A DNA stretch of 64,000 nucleotides from Burkholderiales bacterium (GCA_016177875.1 JACOUL010000010.1:1-64000); one strand, 5' to 3'; shown: positions 18,966 to 28,231, counted from the first letter of the stretch. Translations and numbers: made by a program. The notes: generated by a model not told the origin, from the sequence alone.

Positions 18966-19483
18966 AGATCGTTTCGTGTACGTATGAACGGCACGCGGCC
19001 GCCATTCTCGACATTCTGAACGAAGCCATCGTCAATTCAACGGCGATCTACGACTATCATCCGCGCCCGTTCGACAGCATGGCAGGCTGGTTCGGCGCGA
19101 AGGAAAAAGGGCAGTTTCCCGTCATCGGCGTGGAAGACGAATCCGGCCGCTTGCTCGGGTTTGCAAGCTACGGCACCTTTCGCGCCTGGCCCGCCTATAA
19201 ATATTCGGTTGAGCATTCAGTATATGTTCGCGGCGATTGCCGCGCTAAAGGCTTGGGCGCGCAGCTGATGCGGGAATTGATCAACGCCGCACGCAAGCAA
19301 GACATTCATTGCATGATCGGCGGTATCGATATGAATAACGCCGCCAGCATCGCATTGCATGAAAAGCTGGGCTTCGTCCACGCAGGCACGATCAAGCAAG
19401 CAGGCTTCAAGTTTGGGAGTTGGCTGGATCTAGGGTTTTATCAGCTGCTGCTCGATACGCCGGCGCACCCGGTCGATGGGTAG
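18962..19483 (+). CDS. GNAT N-acetyltransferase, phosphinothricin-acetyltransferase-like
   Basis: 173 aa. The acetyl-CoA loop is seen in RGDCRAKGLGAQLMRELI, with MIGGIDMNNAASIALHEKLGFVH as the C-terminal half, the pattern of Pat/YncA-type acetyltransferases that act on phosphinothricin, methionine sulfoximine or similar amino acids. The start ATG 18962 overlaps the VOC stop (ATGA). Confidence 0.87.
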   Translation: MKIVSCTYERHAAAILDILNEAIVNSTAIYDYHPRPFDSMAGWFGAKEKGQFPVIGVEDESGRLLGFASYGTFRAWPAYKYSVEHSVYVRGDCRAKGLGAQLMRELINAARKQDIHCMIGGIDMNNAASIALHEKLGFVHAGTIKQAGFKFGSWLDLGFYQLLLDTPAHPVDG

Positions 19484-19507
19484 TTAAGCGAGGCAAAGGA
19501 AGAGAGC

Positions 19508-19795
19508 ATGGGGCTGCCGGGAAGCAAAATAATCGAATGTCCTAAAGATCAATGGACGACATTGATTTCCAATTTCGGGACCGGCATATCGGCGGTCTGG
19601 ACCATTCGTTTGAAGGCCAAGGGCGGCGAAAAAATAGAAGGCATTTTCATCGAAAAAAGGTATTGGTGGGTATTTCCGCAAGCGCCGACAACAGGTGAGC
19701 TGCGCGAGCAAATGCGCTTCGAGCGCTATTGGATCAATGCCATTTACTCACTGAAGATTTGTCCGAAGACCGATGTCATTGTCGAAATCGGTTAA
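19508..19795 (+). CDS. Hypothetical protein, 95 aa
   Basis: I do not recognise it. It has a good ribosome site (GGAAGAGAGC before the ATG) and lies 24 bases after the GNAT gene, so it is likely the last gene of the cysB operon. The protein is small, mixed beta/alpha in pattern, with an aromatic centre (KRYWWVFPQAP) and no signal peptide. Confidence 0.6.
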   Translation: MGLPGSKIIECPKDQWTTLISNFGTGISAVWTIRLKAKGGEKIEGIFIEKRYWWVFPQAPTTGELREQMRFERYWINAIYSLKICPKTDVIVEIG

Positions 19796-19841
19796 GGTCT
19801 GAAATTCATTTACCTTAGAGTGGCGAATCAAATGCTGCGTA

Positions 19842-19870
19842 CTGGGTCAGATTGATTGAATCGGACCCAG
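19842..19870. terminator. Hairpin between convergent genes
   Basis: CTGGGTC-A-GATT pairs with AATC-G-GACCCAG, giving an 11-bp stem with one mismatch, midway between the ends of the genes at 19795 and 19880. No T-run follows on either strand, so it may be a bidirectional pause or rho-aided terminator. Confidence 0.4.
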
Positions 19871-19879
19871 AAAACCGGA

Positions 19880-21010
19880 TTATCCATTTCTCTGCTTTTT
19901 CAAGTGATCTGAGACTTGTTGCGCGAATTCAGGCAGTAAATCGTCGTAGGGCTCGCTCGTCCAGCGTAATGCTTCGCGAAAGAGGGCGGCGGCTTTGGCG
20001 TCCGGCAGAACACGTCGTCCATTGTAGTCGGCGAGATAGAGCGAACCATTCGCTAAGTTGTCGGCTGTTAAGGGGAGTGCATCCGGCGCGAGGCCGTTGG
20101 CAAGTTCTGAACCGACGTCTTGGCAGAGTTGCAGTCCGCCGCCTGCGGCATCGCATGCCCAGTTCGGCAATGCGCGGACCAGCAGAAAATTCGATTCATA
20201 GGTCTGGCGCAAACTGTCGATCAGCATCCACGCATCGTCATTGTCGGCAGCGTTCAAGTCGTTTGAACGCAATGCAACTGCCAGTGACGACAGGTTTCCG
20301 TGCTTATACACATAAATCGCATCGACATCGAGTACTGCACGAGGTGCGGCCGTGCCAATCACTTTGATTTCTCCGTTGGTGCGATCGATGACGATGGCGA
20401 AGTTGAAATTCACCACATGGCGTTTGTTTGTGTAGTATTCGTGCGCGCCGCTGAACTCTGCGCGGTAAGACGTCGCCGCGGTGTGTTCCGCCGTCTTGCG
20501 CAGTTTGGCACGCAAGTGCGCGTAGGTACGCACGATTTGCGCACGCAGCAGAAATTCGGCAAGCGCGCCCATGTTGGGAAAGGCGTCAGGCTTGCGTATG
20601 GTGCCGACTACGGCGCTTTCGCCCGGGTTGAGACGCGTGGCGTCAGGCCGGTAAAGATTGCCGAATACGGTTGCATTGACCCGCACTTTGCGATGCGCAC
20701 GGTCGATCGCCAGCAATGGCATGCCGCGATACGTATCCTTCTTCAACAATGCGGGCACTTCCATTCCATCCAGCTTATCGGCGGCGGCAATATGAAAACC
20801 CGCCTGTTCTTCCTCGGCACTCCCCGTATATTCAAGCCAGGGACTGGCGCTATGTTCGATAACCAGGGTGGGTGCGGCGGACATTTTTGACCCTCCTAAT
20901 GAATACGGTGCAATACAAACCAGCAAGCACACGAACGCTAAAAGAACGCTCGTCGGTTTCGCGCGCATGGGCCGGTCGGATCGAAAAGGGGAAGACGCAG
21001 TTAGGCGCAT
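19880..21010 (-). CDS. Exported protein of unknown function downstream of cheA
   Basis: 376 aa, or 362 aa if it starts at ATG 20966-20968. Using 21010, the ATG is 6 bases after the cheA stop, which suggests coupling. The signal sequence is clearer from the second Met (MRAKPTSVLLAFVCLLVCIA). The mature part shows no family I recognise. It looks like a periplasmic mixed alpha/beta protein, with a two-cysteine segment WACDAAGGGLQLCQD that could form a disulfide. Its position as third gene of cheZ-cheA suggests regulation with chemotaxis, but it could simply be read through. Confidence 0.6.
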   Translation of the reverse strand: MRLTASSPFRSDRPMRAKPTSVLLAFVCLLVCIAPYSLGGSKMSAAPTLVIEHSASPWLEYTGSAEEEQAGFHIAAADKLDGMEVPALLKKDTYRGMPLLAIDRAHRKVRVNATVFGNLYRPDATRLNPGESAVVGTIRKPDAFPNMGALAEFLLRAQIVRTYAHLRAKLRKTAEHTAATSYRAEFSGAHEYYTNKRHVVNFNFAIVIDRTNGEIKVIGTAAPRAVLDVDAIYVYKHGNLSSLAVALRSNDLNAADNDDAWMLIDSLRQTYESNFLLVRALPNWACDAAGGGLQLCQDVGSELANGLAPDALPLTADNLANGSLYLADYNGRRVLPDAKAAALFREALRWTSEPYDDLLPEFAQQVSDHLKKQRNG

Positions 21011-21016
21011 GAGCGC

Positions 21017-22840
21017 TCAGGCGGCAAGTCGCTGCGCCATTGTTTTGCAACCGTCCAGCAGGAAGGAAAGATCGAGCACCAATACCAATTCACCTTCGGC
21101 CGAACGCGCGGTGCCGGTAATGCCGTCGACCGGCATGGCGGTCAGCGGTTTGATCACCATCTCTGCCGTGCCTTCTACTTTGTCGACCGCGAGAATATAA
21201 GGCTGATGCGAAGCGACCACGATGCCGATGCGCTCGCCTTCCGGCTCGTCATATCCCAGGATGGTGGCGAGAGAGCGTACCGGCAGCGGCCGTCCTTGGT
21301 CTCGCCACACCGGCGCACCGCCGACCGCTTCGAAAGTTTCCGGCAATTGCACCACGCGCTGCACCACGCTCATCGGCATGGCAAGTGCCGCGCCGGAAGT
21401 ACGCACCAGCATGGTGGGCACGATCGACAATTCAATCGGCAGACGGATCGAGAAGCAGGTGCCGATGCCGACGGTGGATTCGATCGTGATTTGACCGCGA
21501 TGTTTTTCGACGGCGGTCTTCACCACGTCCATGCCGACGCCGCGACCGGAGACGCTCGATGCGACATCCTTGGTCGAAAACCCCGGCAGGAAAATCAATT
21601 GCAGCGCTTCTTCTTGCGTTTGCGCAGCCGATTCATTGATCAAGCCTTTAGCGATCGCTTTGCTGCGAATGATGTTCGGGTCCATGCCCTTGCCGTCGTC
21701 GGAGATCTGGATCATGACGCTATTGGCTTCTTGCCAGGCCTTGAGCGCGATAGTCGACTTGGCCGGTTTGCCAGCTGTGGCGCGATCGGTCGCGGATTCG
21801 ATGCCGTGGTCAAGCGAGTTGCGCAGCATGTGGACCAGCGGATCGTACAAACTATCGACCACCACGCGATCGACTTCGGTTTCCGCGCCTTCGATTGTCA
21901 GTTCGACTTCCTTGCCGAGATCGCGTGCCAATTCGCGCACCAAGCGCGGGAATTTCTGGAACAGTCGTCCGACCGGCTGCATGCGCGTCGATAATGTCGC
22001 GCGCTGCAGTTCGCTGGAGTAGCGCGAAGCACGTGTGAGGGTCTCCGCCAGAGTGGCCATAAGGTTCGCAGCGGGGCCTTCGAATTTGAATTGCAGCAGT
22101 TTTTCCAGCAAGACGCTCGCCTGGTTGGCCGCCTGCACTGATTCGCCGGCAACCTCAAGTAAGGCGTCTAGCTTGGCCGAATCGATACGGATGCTTTCTT
22201 CTTTGGCCGGCGTGGTCAGCGGACGTGCTTCCTGTGCGGCAGCGGGCTTGTTTGCTGCATCGGGCGCCGGCGCGGCGGCAGTCGCTTCGTTCGCCGGTGG
22301 CGTCTTGACTGTCTCGGGCACCATGTGCGCGGGGATGACCGCATAGTACAGCGCGGTCCAGTCGGGGCCATCATCGCTGTGCGTGCTGGCGACAGCGGCA
22401 GGCGCGGTCACCGCTGCAGCTTGTGCCGCCGGAGCCGCTGCGGGTTTGGCTTGCTCCTTGCCTTCGATGGCTTGGTTCAGCAAATCCTTGAGCGAGTCGG
22501 GCAAATTCGGCAGCGAGGCCGGGTCGGCGCCGTTCGACAGCGAGGCCAATTGGTCGGCCACGAATCCGCTGGCTTGCAAGCCGGCTTCGATGGCAAGCGG
22601 CGTCACCGGGGACTTGCCGGTACGTAGTGCGTCAAACAGATTTTCGGTGAGGTGGCAGGCGGAAACCATCGCCTGCAAATTCATGAAGCCGGCGCCGCCC
22701 TTGATGGTGTGGAAGGAACGGAAGAGCGCATTAAGCGTGTCCGTGTCATCAGGCTGGCGTTCCAGTCTGAGCAGGTGCTCTTCCACGTTCGTCGCGAGGT
22801 CCATGGCCTCGACGACGAACTCCTTCAGCATGTCTTCCAT
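21017..22840 (-). CDS. cheA: Chemotaxis histidine kinase CheA
   Basis: 607 aa. The N-terminal Hpt domain has phosphorylated His44 in RSFHTIKGGAGF. An Ala/Pro-rich linker of about 100 residues (130-230) stands where a CheY-docking P2 domain would be. It is followed by the dimerisation helices, the HATPase (MLRNSLDHGIES, DDGKGMD, SGRGVGMDVV) and a C-terminal CheW-like domain. It passes phosphate from receptors to CheY. The start ATG overlaps the cheZ stop (TAATG). No cheY or cheW is in the window, so this may be a second chemosensory pathway or a split cluster. Confidence 0.9.
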   Translation of the reverse strand: MEDMLKEFVVEAMDLATNVEEHLLRLERQPDDTDTLNALFRSFHTIKGGAGFMNLQAMVSACHLTENLFDALRTGKSPVTPLAIEAGLQASGFVADQLASLSNGADPASLPNLPDSLKDLLNQAIEGKEQAKPAAAPAAQAAAVTAPAAVASTHSDDGPDWTALYYAVIPAHMVPETVKTPPANEATAAAPAPDAANKPAAAQEARPLTTPAKEESIRIDSAKLDALLEVAGESVQAANQASVLLEKLLQFKFEGPAANLMATLAETLTRASRYSSELQRATLSTRMQPVGRLFQKFPRLVRELARDLGKEVELTIEGAETEVDRVVVDSLYDPLVHMLRNSLDHGIESATDRATAGKPAKSTIALKAWQEANSVMIQISDDGKGMDPNIIRSKAIAKGLINESAAQTQEEALQLIFLPGFSTKDVASSVSGRGVGMDVVKTAVEKHRGQITIESTVGIGTCFSIRLPIELSIVPTMLVRTSGAALAMPMSVVQRVVQLPETFEAVGGAPVWRDQGRPLPVRSLATILGYDEPEGERIGIVVASHQPYILAVDKVEGTAEMVIKPLTAMPVDGITGTARSAEGELVLVLDLSFLLDGCKTMAQRLAA

Positions 22841-23649
22841 TAGAACCCGAGGCTATCCAGCAAATTATCCACGTCGCCCTGTCCCATGGCATTGGCCGAG
22901 GGGCCTTGCATCAATGTTTCCGGGGTTTCCTTTACCGTCTTGACCAAATCCGGCGGCGCATTATCCAACAGCAGTTGCGCCAGTTCGTTTTCGACTTTCT
23001 GCGTAATGCCGACGATTTTCTTGATCAGCTGACCGGTGATGTCCTGGAAATCCTGCGCCATCATGATGTCGAGCAGGCGTGCCTTTTCGGTGTCGGTAGC
23101 GGCGGCCACCTTAAGCGCAAACGCCTTGGAGTCGGTAGCAAGCAGTTTGAATTCATCCAGGCTGAGCTTGCCTTCGAATACCAGCGACCAGCGCTCATCC
23201 ATTTGCTTGGCGCTTTTGCCCAGGGCTTCCTGTTCCGGCATGCCTTGATCGACGGTATTCAACACTTTGTTGGCCGCTTGCTCGGTGAGGGCTGCGATAT
23301 GCTCCAGCCGTCCTTGCGCATCGGTGATTTGCGAGGCAGCGTCGGATAGCGCCCGGTCGTAGCCGAGTTCGCGCAATGAATCATGCAGTAAGCGCACGAT
23401 GCCGCCTAAGCGTTCGAACATGGGCTTGCCTTGATGATCGACGCTGTCGTAGGCAATTTCCGAGGAGGGTTTTTCTGCTTCCGCACTCGCGGCCGGCGCG
23501 GCAGGTTCTGCGGCAGGCGCCGTTGCCGGAGCGACGGCTGGCGCCGCAGCGGACGCCGATGCTGGGGCGGGGGCGGCGTCCGGGGTTGCTACTGTCTGCG
23601 TACGTTTCGCGGAAATTTCATCAAACAGCGCGTCAAGATCGTCGCTCAT
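22840..23649 (-). CDS. cheZ: CheZ-type protein phosphatase
   Basis: 269 aa. The start chosen is MSDDLDALFDEI (ATG 23647-23649), with GGAG 11 bases upstream; the frame runs 33 codons further without a good start. An Ala/Pro-rich stretch (about 25-60) precedes the long helical hairpin. The catalytic segment AQDFQDITGQLIKK carries the Asp and Gln used to dephosphorylate CheY-P, and the chain ends in QGDVDNLLDSLGF, the CheY-binding tail typical of CheZ. It is cotranscribed with cheA. Confidence 0.9.
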   Translation of the reverse strand: MSDDLDALFDEISAKRTQTVATPDAAPAPASASAAAPAVAPATAPAAEPAAPAASAEAEKPSSEIAYDSVDHQGKPMFERLGGIVRLLHDSLRELGYDRALSDAASQITDAQGRLEHIAALTEQAANKVLNTVDQGMPEQEALGKSAKQMDERWSLVFEGKLSLDEFKLLATDSKAFALKVAAATDTEKARLLDIMMAQDFQDITGQLIKKIVGITQKVENELAQLLLDNAPPDLVKTVKETPETLMQGPSANAMGQGDVDNLLDSLGF

Positions 23650-23751
23650 AGCCAGTACATCTCCATTCATACAATTTTTATTGCAGCCGCCCCGCCGAGC
23701 TAGAGGCGGAATGGCGGTTGATAGATGGCAATAATACCTAAGAAACACCCA

Positions 23752-24615
23752 CTAACGTATAGCAGACACCAGCTTTTTGCTGATTTCAAAGAGCGGTCGT
23801 CCAGATGTTGCAAATTCGTCGCAAATCGTGAAGTGATTGGCATGCGGGACCTTGACGTCGCCCAGATGTTGGTCTTTCCAGGCATGGCCGATCAAGGCGG
23901 TTTGGCGCCGGAATTCGGCCGACTCTAAACCGCCGGCCGCCGTGACAAAGGGCGTAGGGTGCGATTGCGGCATCCAGGCGGGGGATAAATGCGGGACGTC
24001 TTCAGGCTGAAGCTTTAAGTCGACGTTAACGAAATCCGCATAAGGAATCGGTTCCAAGTCGTACAGGCCCGACATGAGAATGCCGGCCTTGATGAGGTTT
24101 TGCGGCAGATCCGCGCCGTACACCGGCCAATCGGCGGCCATCATCATTGCCGCCAAATGCCCACCGGCCGAATGGCCGGCAATGACGATGCGGTCACCGT
24201 TGTAGCCGAATCGCTTGGCGTTGCGGTACAGCCAGGTAAGTGCATGCAGTTGCTGTCGTACGATATCGTAGAGGGAGGCTTGCGGTGCAAGCGTGTAATT
24301 GGTGAGCGCGACGTTCACCCCTTCGGAGACGAAGGCCGGCGCGACGAAGGAATAATCCGATTTGTCCAGTCCGCGCCACCAGCCGCCATGAATGAAAACC
24401 AGCAACGGGGCGTTAGGCGTTTTGCTTGGAAAAAAATCCAAGCGCTCGTCGGCCGAATGACCGTAGGATAAATCCAGTAGACATCGGTTGCTGCGGCGCG
24501 CATGCCGAGAGTCTTCCGCCCAACGCACCAGAATTTCCGGATGTTCCGGCACCATGGCGCGGGCGTTGTACTCATGTTCGTAGTCGATAGGGGGGCGTTT
24601 GCTGGGAAAGTTCAT
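23752..24615 (-). CDS. Alpha/beta hydrolase, arylformamidase-like
   Basis: 287 aa from ATG 24613-24615 (a TTG start 3 codons earlier is possible). The oxyanion motif FIHGGWW and nucleophile elbow VIAGHSAGGHLAAM are intact, with a late Asp and the histidine in KVPHANHFTI. This pattern is that of kynurenine formamidase (KynB-independent, esterase-type) and BD-FAE-like esterases. No other tryptophan-degradation gene is nearby, so the substrate is open. Confidence 0.82.
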   Translation of the reverse strand: MNFPSKRPPIDYEHEYNARAMVPEHPEILVRWAEDSRHARRSNRCLLDLSYGHSADERLDFFPSKTPNAPLLVFIHGGWWRGLDKSDYSFVAPAFVSEGVNVALTNYTLAPQASLYDIVRQQLHALTWLYRNAKRFGYNGDRIVIAGHSAGGHLAAMMMAADWPVYGADLPQNLIKAGILMSGLYDLEPIPYADFVNVDLKLQPEDVPHLSPAWMPQSHPTPFVTAAGGLESAEFRRQTALIGHAWKDQHLGDVKVPHANHFTICDEFATSGRPLFEISKKLVSAIR

Positions 24616-24712
24616 GATCGGCAAAAATCGTGCTTTTTTGGCAAAAGCATAGTTTAACTCAGCGCCGGACCGGCCGAGGCAATTTGCCTGTCAATTAGTC
24701 AACAGGTAAACT

Positions 24713-24909
24713 AGCGGTGTTTCGGTGCCCGCGTGCCCTCTCCGGCACGCAGTTAAACGGGAAACACGAAGCGTTGTCATAACGCTCACGTGTGCTGCCC
24801 CCGCAACGGTAAGCAAGCGTACGATTTTCGTATCAGCCGCCTCAAAACCACTGAGCAAAATGCTTGGGAAGGTGAAGCGGTTCGTCTTGTCAGCCCGGAT
24901 ACCGGCCGA
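24713..24909 (+). ncRNA. Cobalamin (AdoCbl) riboswitch
   Basis: The region upstream of btuB contains the conserved blocks in order: AAACGGGAAACACG (24754-24768), the B12 box GCTGCCCCCGCAACGGTAAG (24794-24813), CCACTGAGC with TGGGAAGGTGAAG (24848-24876), and CAGCCCGGATACCGGCC (24891-24907). These are diagnostic for the Cbl riboswitch, which lowers expression when B12 is plentiful. Confidence 0.93.
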
Positions 24910-24917
24910 ACATGCGA

Positions 24918-24942
24918 AGTCTCCTCAAGGAGGCTTTATTCG
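24918..24942 (+). promoter_or_regulatory. Hairpin in riboswitch expression platform
   Basis: TCTCCTCAAGGAGGC folds into a small hairpin (CTCCT/AGGAG) followed by TTTATT, located between the riboswitch core and the btuB start. It could act as a terminator or sequester a GGAG site. Which of the two applies cannot be decided by eye. Confidence 0.4.
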
Positions 24943-24994
24943 ATCTTGGCCTGCGGGGAAGCAGGCTGGGGATTCCATTTCTAAGGTTTGATTC

Positions 24995-26974
24995 ATGTTG
25001 ACCCCTTCACAGCGCGACTTGAGCATCGCTTGCCGCAGGCTTGTCCTTGCCGCCGCATTATCCGCCGCTTTTTCTTCCATCTCTTTTGCCCAGGCAAACG
25101 AACAAAGTTTACCGCCGCTGGTGGTAAGTACGTCGCGTTTCACCGGCGACCCGGCATTTTCGCCGATCGGCGCGACGGTCATTACAGCCGATGACATCCG
25201 CCAAGCCGGCGCCGGCAATGCCAATGAAGCGATTCGCCGCATCGGCGGCGTCTACGCTCGATTCAATTTGAACGGCACGCAAGATTATTCGCTGGATTTG
25301 CGAGGCTTCGGATCCTTTGCGGACCAAAATACTGTCGTGATGATCGACGGCATTCGTCTTTCGCAAAACGAGCAGATCCCGGCGCTTCTGTCGTCGATTC
25401 CGATCGAATCGATCGAACGCATCGAAATTTTGCGCGGCGGCGGCAGTGTGCTGTATGGCGAAGGTGCAACCGGCGGCATCATTCACATTATCACCAAGAG
25501 AGCAGAAGCCAATGTCTTGCGCGGCACTTTGGTCGGCGAAGTCGGCTCTTACAATACGCGCGAGCTGCGCGCGTCGGTTGCCAAAGGATGGGAGGGATTT
25601 TCCTTTGATGCGGACGCGAGTGCGCAGCGCACCGATAATTACCGCGACAACAACGCGGTGCGGCAGGACGACATCAATGCAGCCGCGCAATGGTTCAGCA
25701 CGGAAGGCCGGTTCGGCCTACGCGTGAATAGCGGCCGGCAAACATCGCGTCTGCCGGGTTCTCTCACCTGGGCGCAATTCCAGTCGAATCCGCGTCAGGC
25801 GACGACGCCGAATGATTTCGGTTCTCTCGATAGCGATCGCGTAACGGCATTCGCGGAACGCCGCATGGATGCCTTCGACTTCGCAGCCGAACTTTCACAT
25901 CAGGAGAAAGTTTCACGCTCTTTTTATGCGGCATTCGGCGGCTACAATGCTAACGTGAACAGCCGCGTGACGCAGTTCTCGCCGCGTCTGCGCCATTTGT
26001 CCACCGGCGCCGATTGGAAAAATGAATTCGTGGCAGGCCTCGATTTCGCGCGCTGGCAGCGCAACACGGTGGCCAGCTTCGGCGGTTTTCCATCCTCGAA
26101 TGCAACCGCCTCTCAGAAGTCGCGCGCGCTGTATCTGCGTGACGAAATCCGCGTCGGCAAAGCGCGCGTATCGCTGGGCGGGCGCCATGAGATATTCGAC
26201 AAGGCATTTGCTGATCCTTTGGGTTTCGGCACAACTAGATACGATCAATCGCATGACCTGAACGCCTGGGAATTACAGGGCAATTACGCTGCGATGCCGG
26301 GCATGGATGTGTACGCCAAATTCGGTCAAAGCTACCGTGTCGCCAACGTCGATGACAATAGCGCTACGCCTGTGCCCAATTTGCCCTTGCAGCCGCAGAT
26401 TTCACACGATACGGAACTTGGCGTCAGCTACGGTAATGCGCAGAGAAAAATCACCTTTCGCGTATTTCGTCATGAGCTGCGCAATGAAATTTTCTTCGAT
26501 CCGACCAAGTTCGCTAACGTGAACCTGGACCCCACCAGACGCGAAGGCTTCGAGGTGGAAGGCTGGCTGCGCCTGATGTCTACTCTCTCGTTCTCTGCCC
26601 ACCTTCAGCATATCTCCGCCAAATTCACGGAAGGATCAAACGCCGGCCGCGAGATGGTGCTGGTGCCGCGCAATACGGCAACGCTTCGTCTGCAATGGGA
26701 GCCGGCGAAGCAGCATAGTGTTAACCTCGGGTTGCAGTGGGTAGACTCTCAGCGCTACGGTGGCGATTTCACCAATTCCTGCGCGGTGCGCATACCGGCA
26801 TTCACCACCTTGGATGCGCGCTACGCGTACCAAGCCGGTCCATGGGAATTTGCGATTGCGGGAACCAACCTGACCGGTAAGGATTACTTTACCAACGCCT
26901 TCGGTGCATGCCAGAGTGCGATTTATCCGGATCCGGGTCGCCAGCTAAAGCTGTCGGCGCGGTTCAATTTCTAG
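24995..26974 (+). CDS. btuB: TonB-dependent vitamin B12 outer-membrane receptor
   Basis: 659 aa. Signal peptide to about residue 33 (ending SFAQA), TonB box LPPLVVSTSRF, plug domain with IEILRGGGSVLYGEGATGGIIHI, then a 22-strand barrel ending in Phe (LKLSARFNF). It has an AAGG ribosome site before ATG 24995. The riboswitch upstream and btuCD downstream identify the substrate as a cobalamin or other corrinoid. The stop is directly followed by the inverted-repeat element. Confidence 0.93.
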   Translation: MLTPSQRDLSIACRRLVLAAALSAAFSSISFAQANEQSLPPLVVSTSRFTGDPAFSPIGATVITADDIRQAGAGNANEAIRRIGGVYARFNLNGTQDYSLDLRGFGSFADQNTVVMIDGIRLSQNEQIPALLSSIPIESIERIEILRGGGSVLYGEGATGGIIHIITKRAEANVLRGTLVGEVGSYNTRELRASVAKGWEGFSFDADASAQRTDNYRDNNAVRQDDINAAAQWFSTEGRFGLRVNSGRQTSRLPGSLTWAQFQSNPRQATTPNDFGSLDSDRVTAFAERRMDAFDFAAELSHQEKVSRSFYAAFGGYNANVNSRVTQFSPRLRHLSTGADWKNEFVAGLDFARWQRNTVASFGGFPSSNATASQKSRALYLRDEIRVGKARVSLGGRHEIFDKAFADPLGFGTTRYDQSHDLNAWELQGNYAAMPGMDVYAKFGQSYRVANVDDNSATPVPNLPLQPQISHDTELGVSYGNAQRKITFRVFRHELRNEIFFDPTKFANVNLDPTRREGFEVEGWLRLMSTLSFSAHLQHISAKFTEGSNAGREMVLVPRNTATLRLQWEPAKQHSVNLGLQWVDSQRYGGDFTNSCAVRIPAFTTLDARYAYQAGPWEFAIAGTNLTGKDYFTNAFGACQSAIYPDPGRQLKLSARFNF

Positions 26975-27241
26975 AGCCTGTTATGACTTTGCCTTGGGGT
27001 CACGTTCGAACGAAAAGGGATGCAGCGCCAGGCGCGGCGCGCCGCACAGGGTGGCCCCCTGTGCAAGCGGCGCAACACCGCGATGCGCCCTTTTCGTTCG
27101 AACCCTCCGGGCAGCCCCGGCAACAGGCCGTCTGCGTTGTTGCGGCTCCTTGCCGTAGCACCGCTACGACGCGTCGCCGCGCCTACCATCCGGCCTGTTG
27201 CCGGGGCTGCGTGGCCCCAAGGCAAGTTCATAACAGGCTCT
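26973..27241. mobile_element. 269-bp palindromic (MITE-like) element between btuB and btuC
   Basis: The ends are 31-base inverted repeats with 3 mismatches (AGAGCCTGTTATGA... at 26973-27003; complement at 27211-27241). Inside are two further perfect inverted pairs: GTTCGAACGAAAAGGG (27004-27019 with 27088-27103) and a 20-bp pair at 27111-27130 with 27191-27210. The first encloses a third stem, GCACAGGG/CCCTGTGC. The whole folds as a cloverleaf-like cruciform with no gene of its own. It splits the btuB-btuC junction and touches the btuB stop codon. Confidence 0.75.
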
Positions 27242-27244
27242 AAT

Positions 27245-28231
27245 GTGCGGCGCGCGTTCATCATCTTTGTTTCGCTATCGCTATTGGGTATTGTGACCGT
27301 GGCGATAGCGCTGCTGTGCGGCAGCAGCGGATGCTTTACGTCTGCCGCGCAAGCGGACATCTTTTGGCAGTTGCGTTTGCCGCGCGCTTTGGCGGCATTC
27401 GCGGTAGGCGGTTTGCTTGCCTTGGCCGGCGCCTTGATGCAGCTCTTGCTGCGCAATCCTTTGGCGGACCCTTACGTGCTCGGCGTATCGGGTGGCGCGG
27501 CCGCCGGAGCGCTCGGCATGATGTGGCTGACGCCTGCCGGTATGGCGGTGGCCGGTGTGCAATTGACCATGCATGTCGGTGCATTGGCAGGGGCATTGTT
27601 CGCGGTGGGCTTGCTGTTCGGCTTGGCGCGCGGTGCCTTGCTGCGTTTGTCGCCGATGGCGTTCGGCGCTGCACCGGGCGTACGCTTAATCCTTACCGGA
27701 GTGATGATCGCTTCCGGCTTTGGTGCGCTGATTACCTTGATACTGAGTACGGCGCCTGATGCGCAGTTGCGCGGCATGGTGTTTTGGCTGATGGGGGATT
27801 TGGAGAACAGCCAGTGGTATGGCTTGGCTTGGGCCGTGTTGGGTCTCGTATCGGTTTGGGCGGTCGCTAATGCCGCGCGTTTGAATGTGTTGGCGCACGG
27901 CGACGCCACGGCGCAATTGCTGGGCGTGCGCGTGGTGCCTCTGCGTACGGCGGCGATACTGATCGCATCGCTTGCAACCGCGGCGGCGGTGTCGGTCGCC
28001 GGCACCATCGGCTTTGTCGGCCTGGTCGTTCCGCATGCATTGCGCCTCGCTGTCGGCAATGATCAGCGGCTGCTGTTGCCGGCTTCCGCTCTGGCCGGCG
28101 GGATTGCATTATGCTTGGCTGATTTGCTGGCGCGCACAGTGATTGCGCCGATCCAGCTGCCGGTGGGCGTGATTACGGCGCTGATCGGCGTTCCGGTGTT
28201 TTTAGTTTTGCTGGCGCGAGGACGAGCATGA
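27245..28231 (+). CDS. btuC: Cobalamin ABC transporter permease (FecCD family)
   Basis: 328 aa, about ten spans. Family motifs are LRLPRALAAFAVGGLLALAG and LRNPLADPYVLGVSGGAAAG, with ATAAAVSVAGTIGFVGLVVPH near the end. The frame is open from 27020 through the palindromic element, but homology begins at about GTG 27245, four bases past the element, with an AGG in the element tail as the only ribosome site. The insertion has therefore probably replaced the native start region. It overlaps btuD by 4 bp. Confidence 0.9.
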   Translation: MRRAFIIFVSLSLLGIVTVAIALLCGSSGCFTSAAQADIFWQLRLPRALAAFAVGGLLALAGALMQLLLRNPLADPYVLGVSGGAAAGALGMMWLTPAGMAVAGVQLTMHVGALAGALFAVGLLFGLARGALLRLSPMAFGAAPGVRLILTGVMIASGFGALITLILSTAPDAQLRGMVFWLMGDLENSQWYGLAWAVLGLVSVWAVANAARLNVLAHGDATAQLLGVRVVPLRTAAILIASLATAAAVSVAGTIGFVGLVVPHALRLAVGNDQRLLLPASALAGGIALCLADLLARTVIAPIQLPVGVITALIGVPVFLVLLARGRA

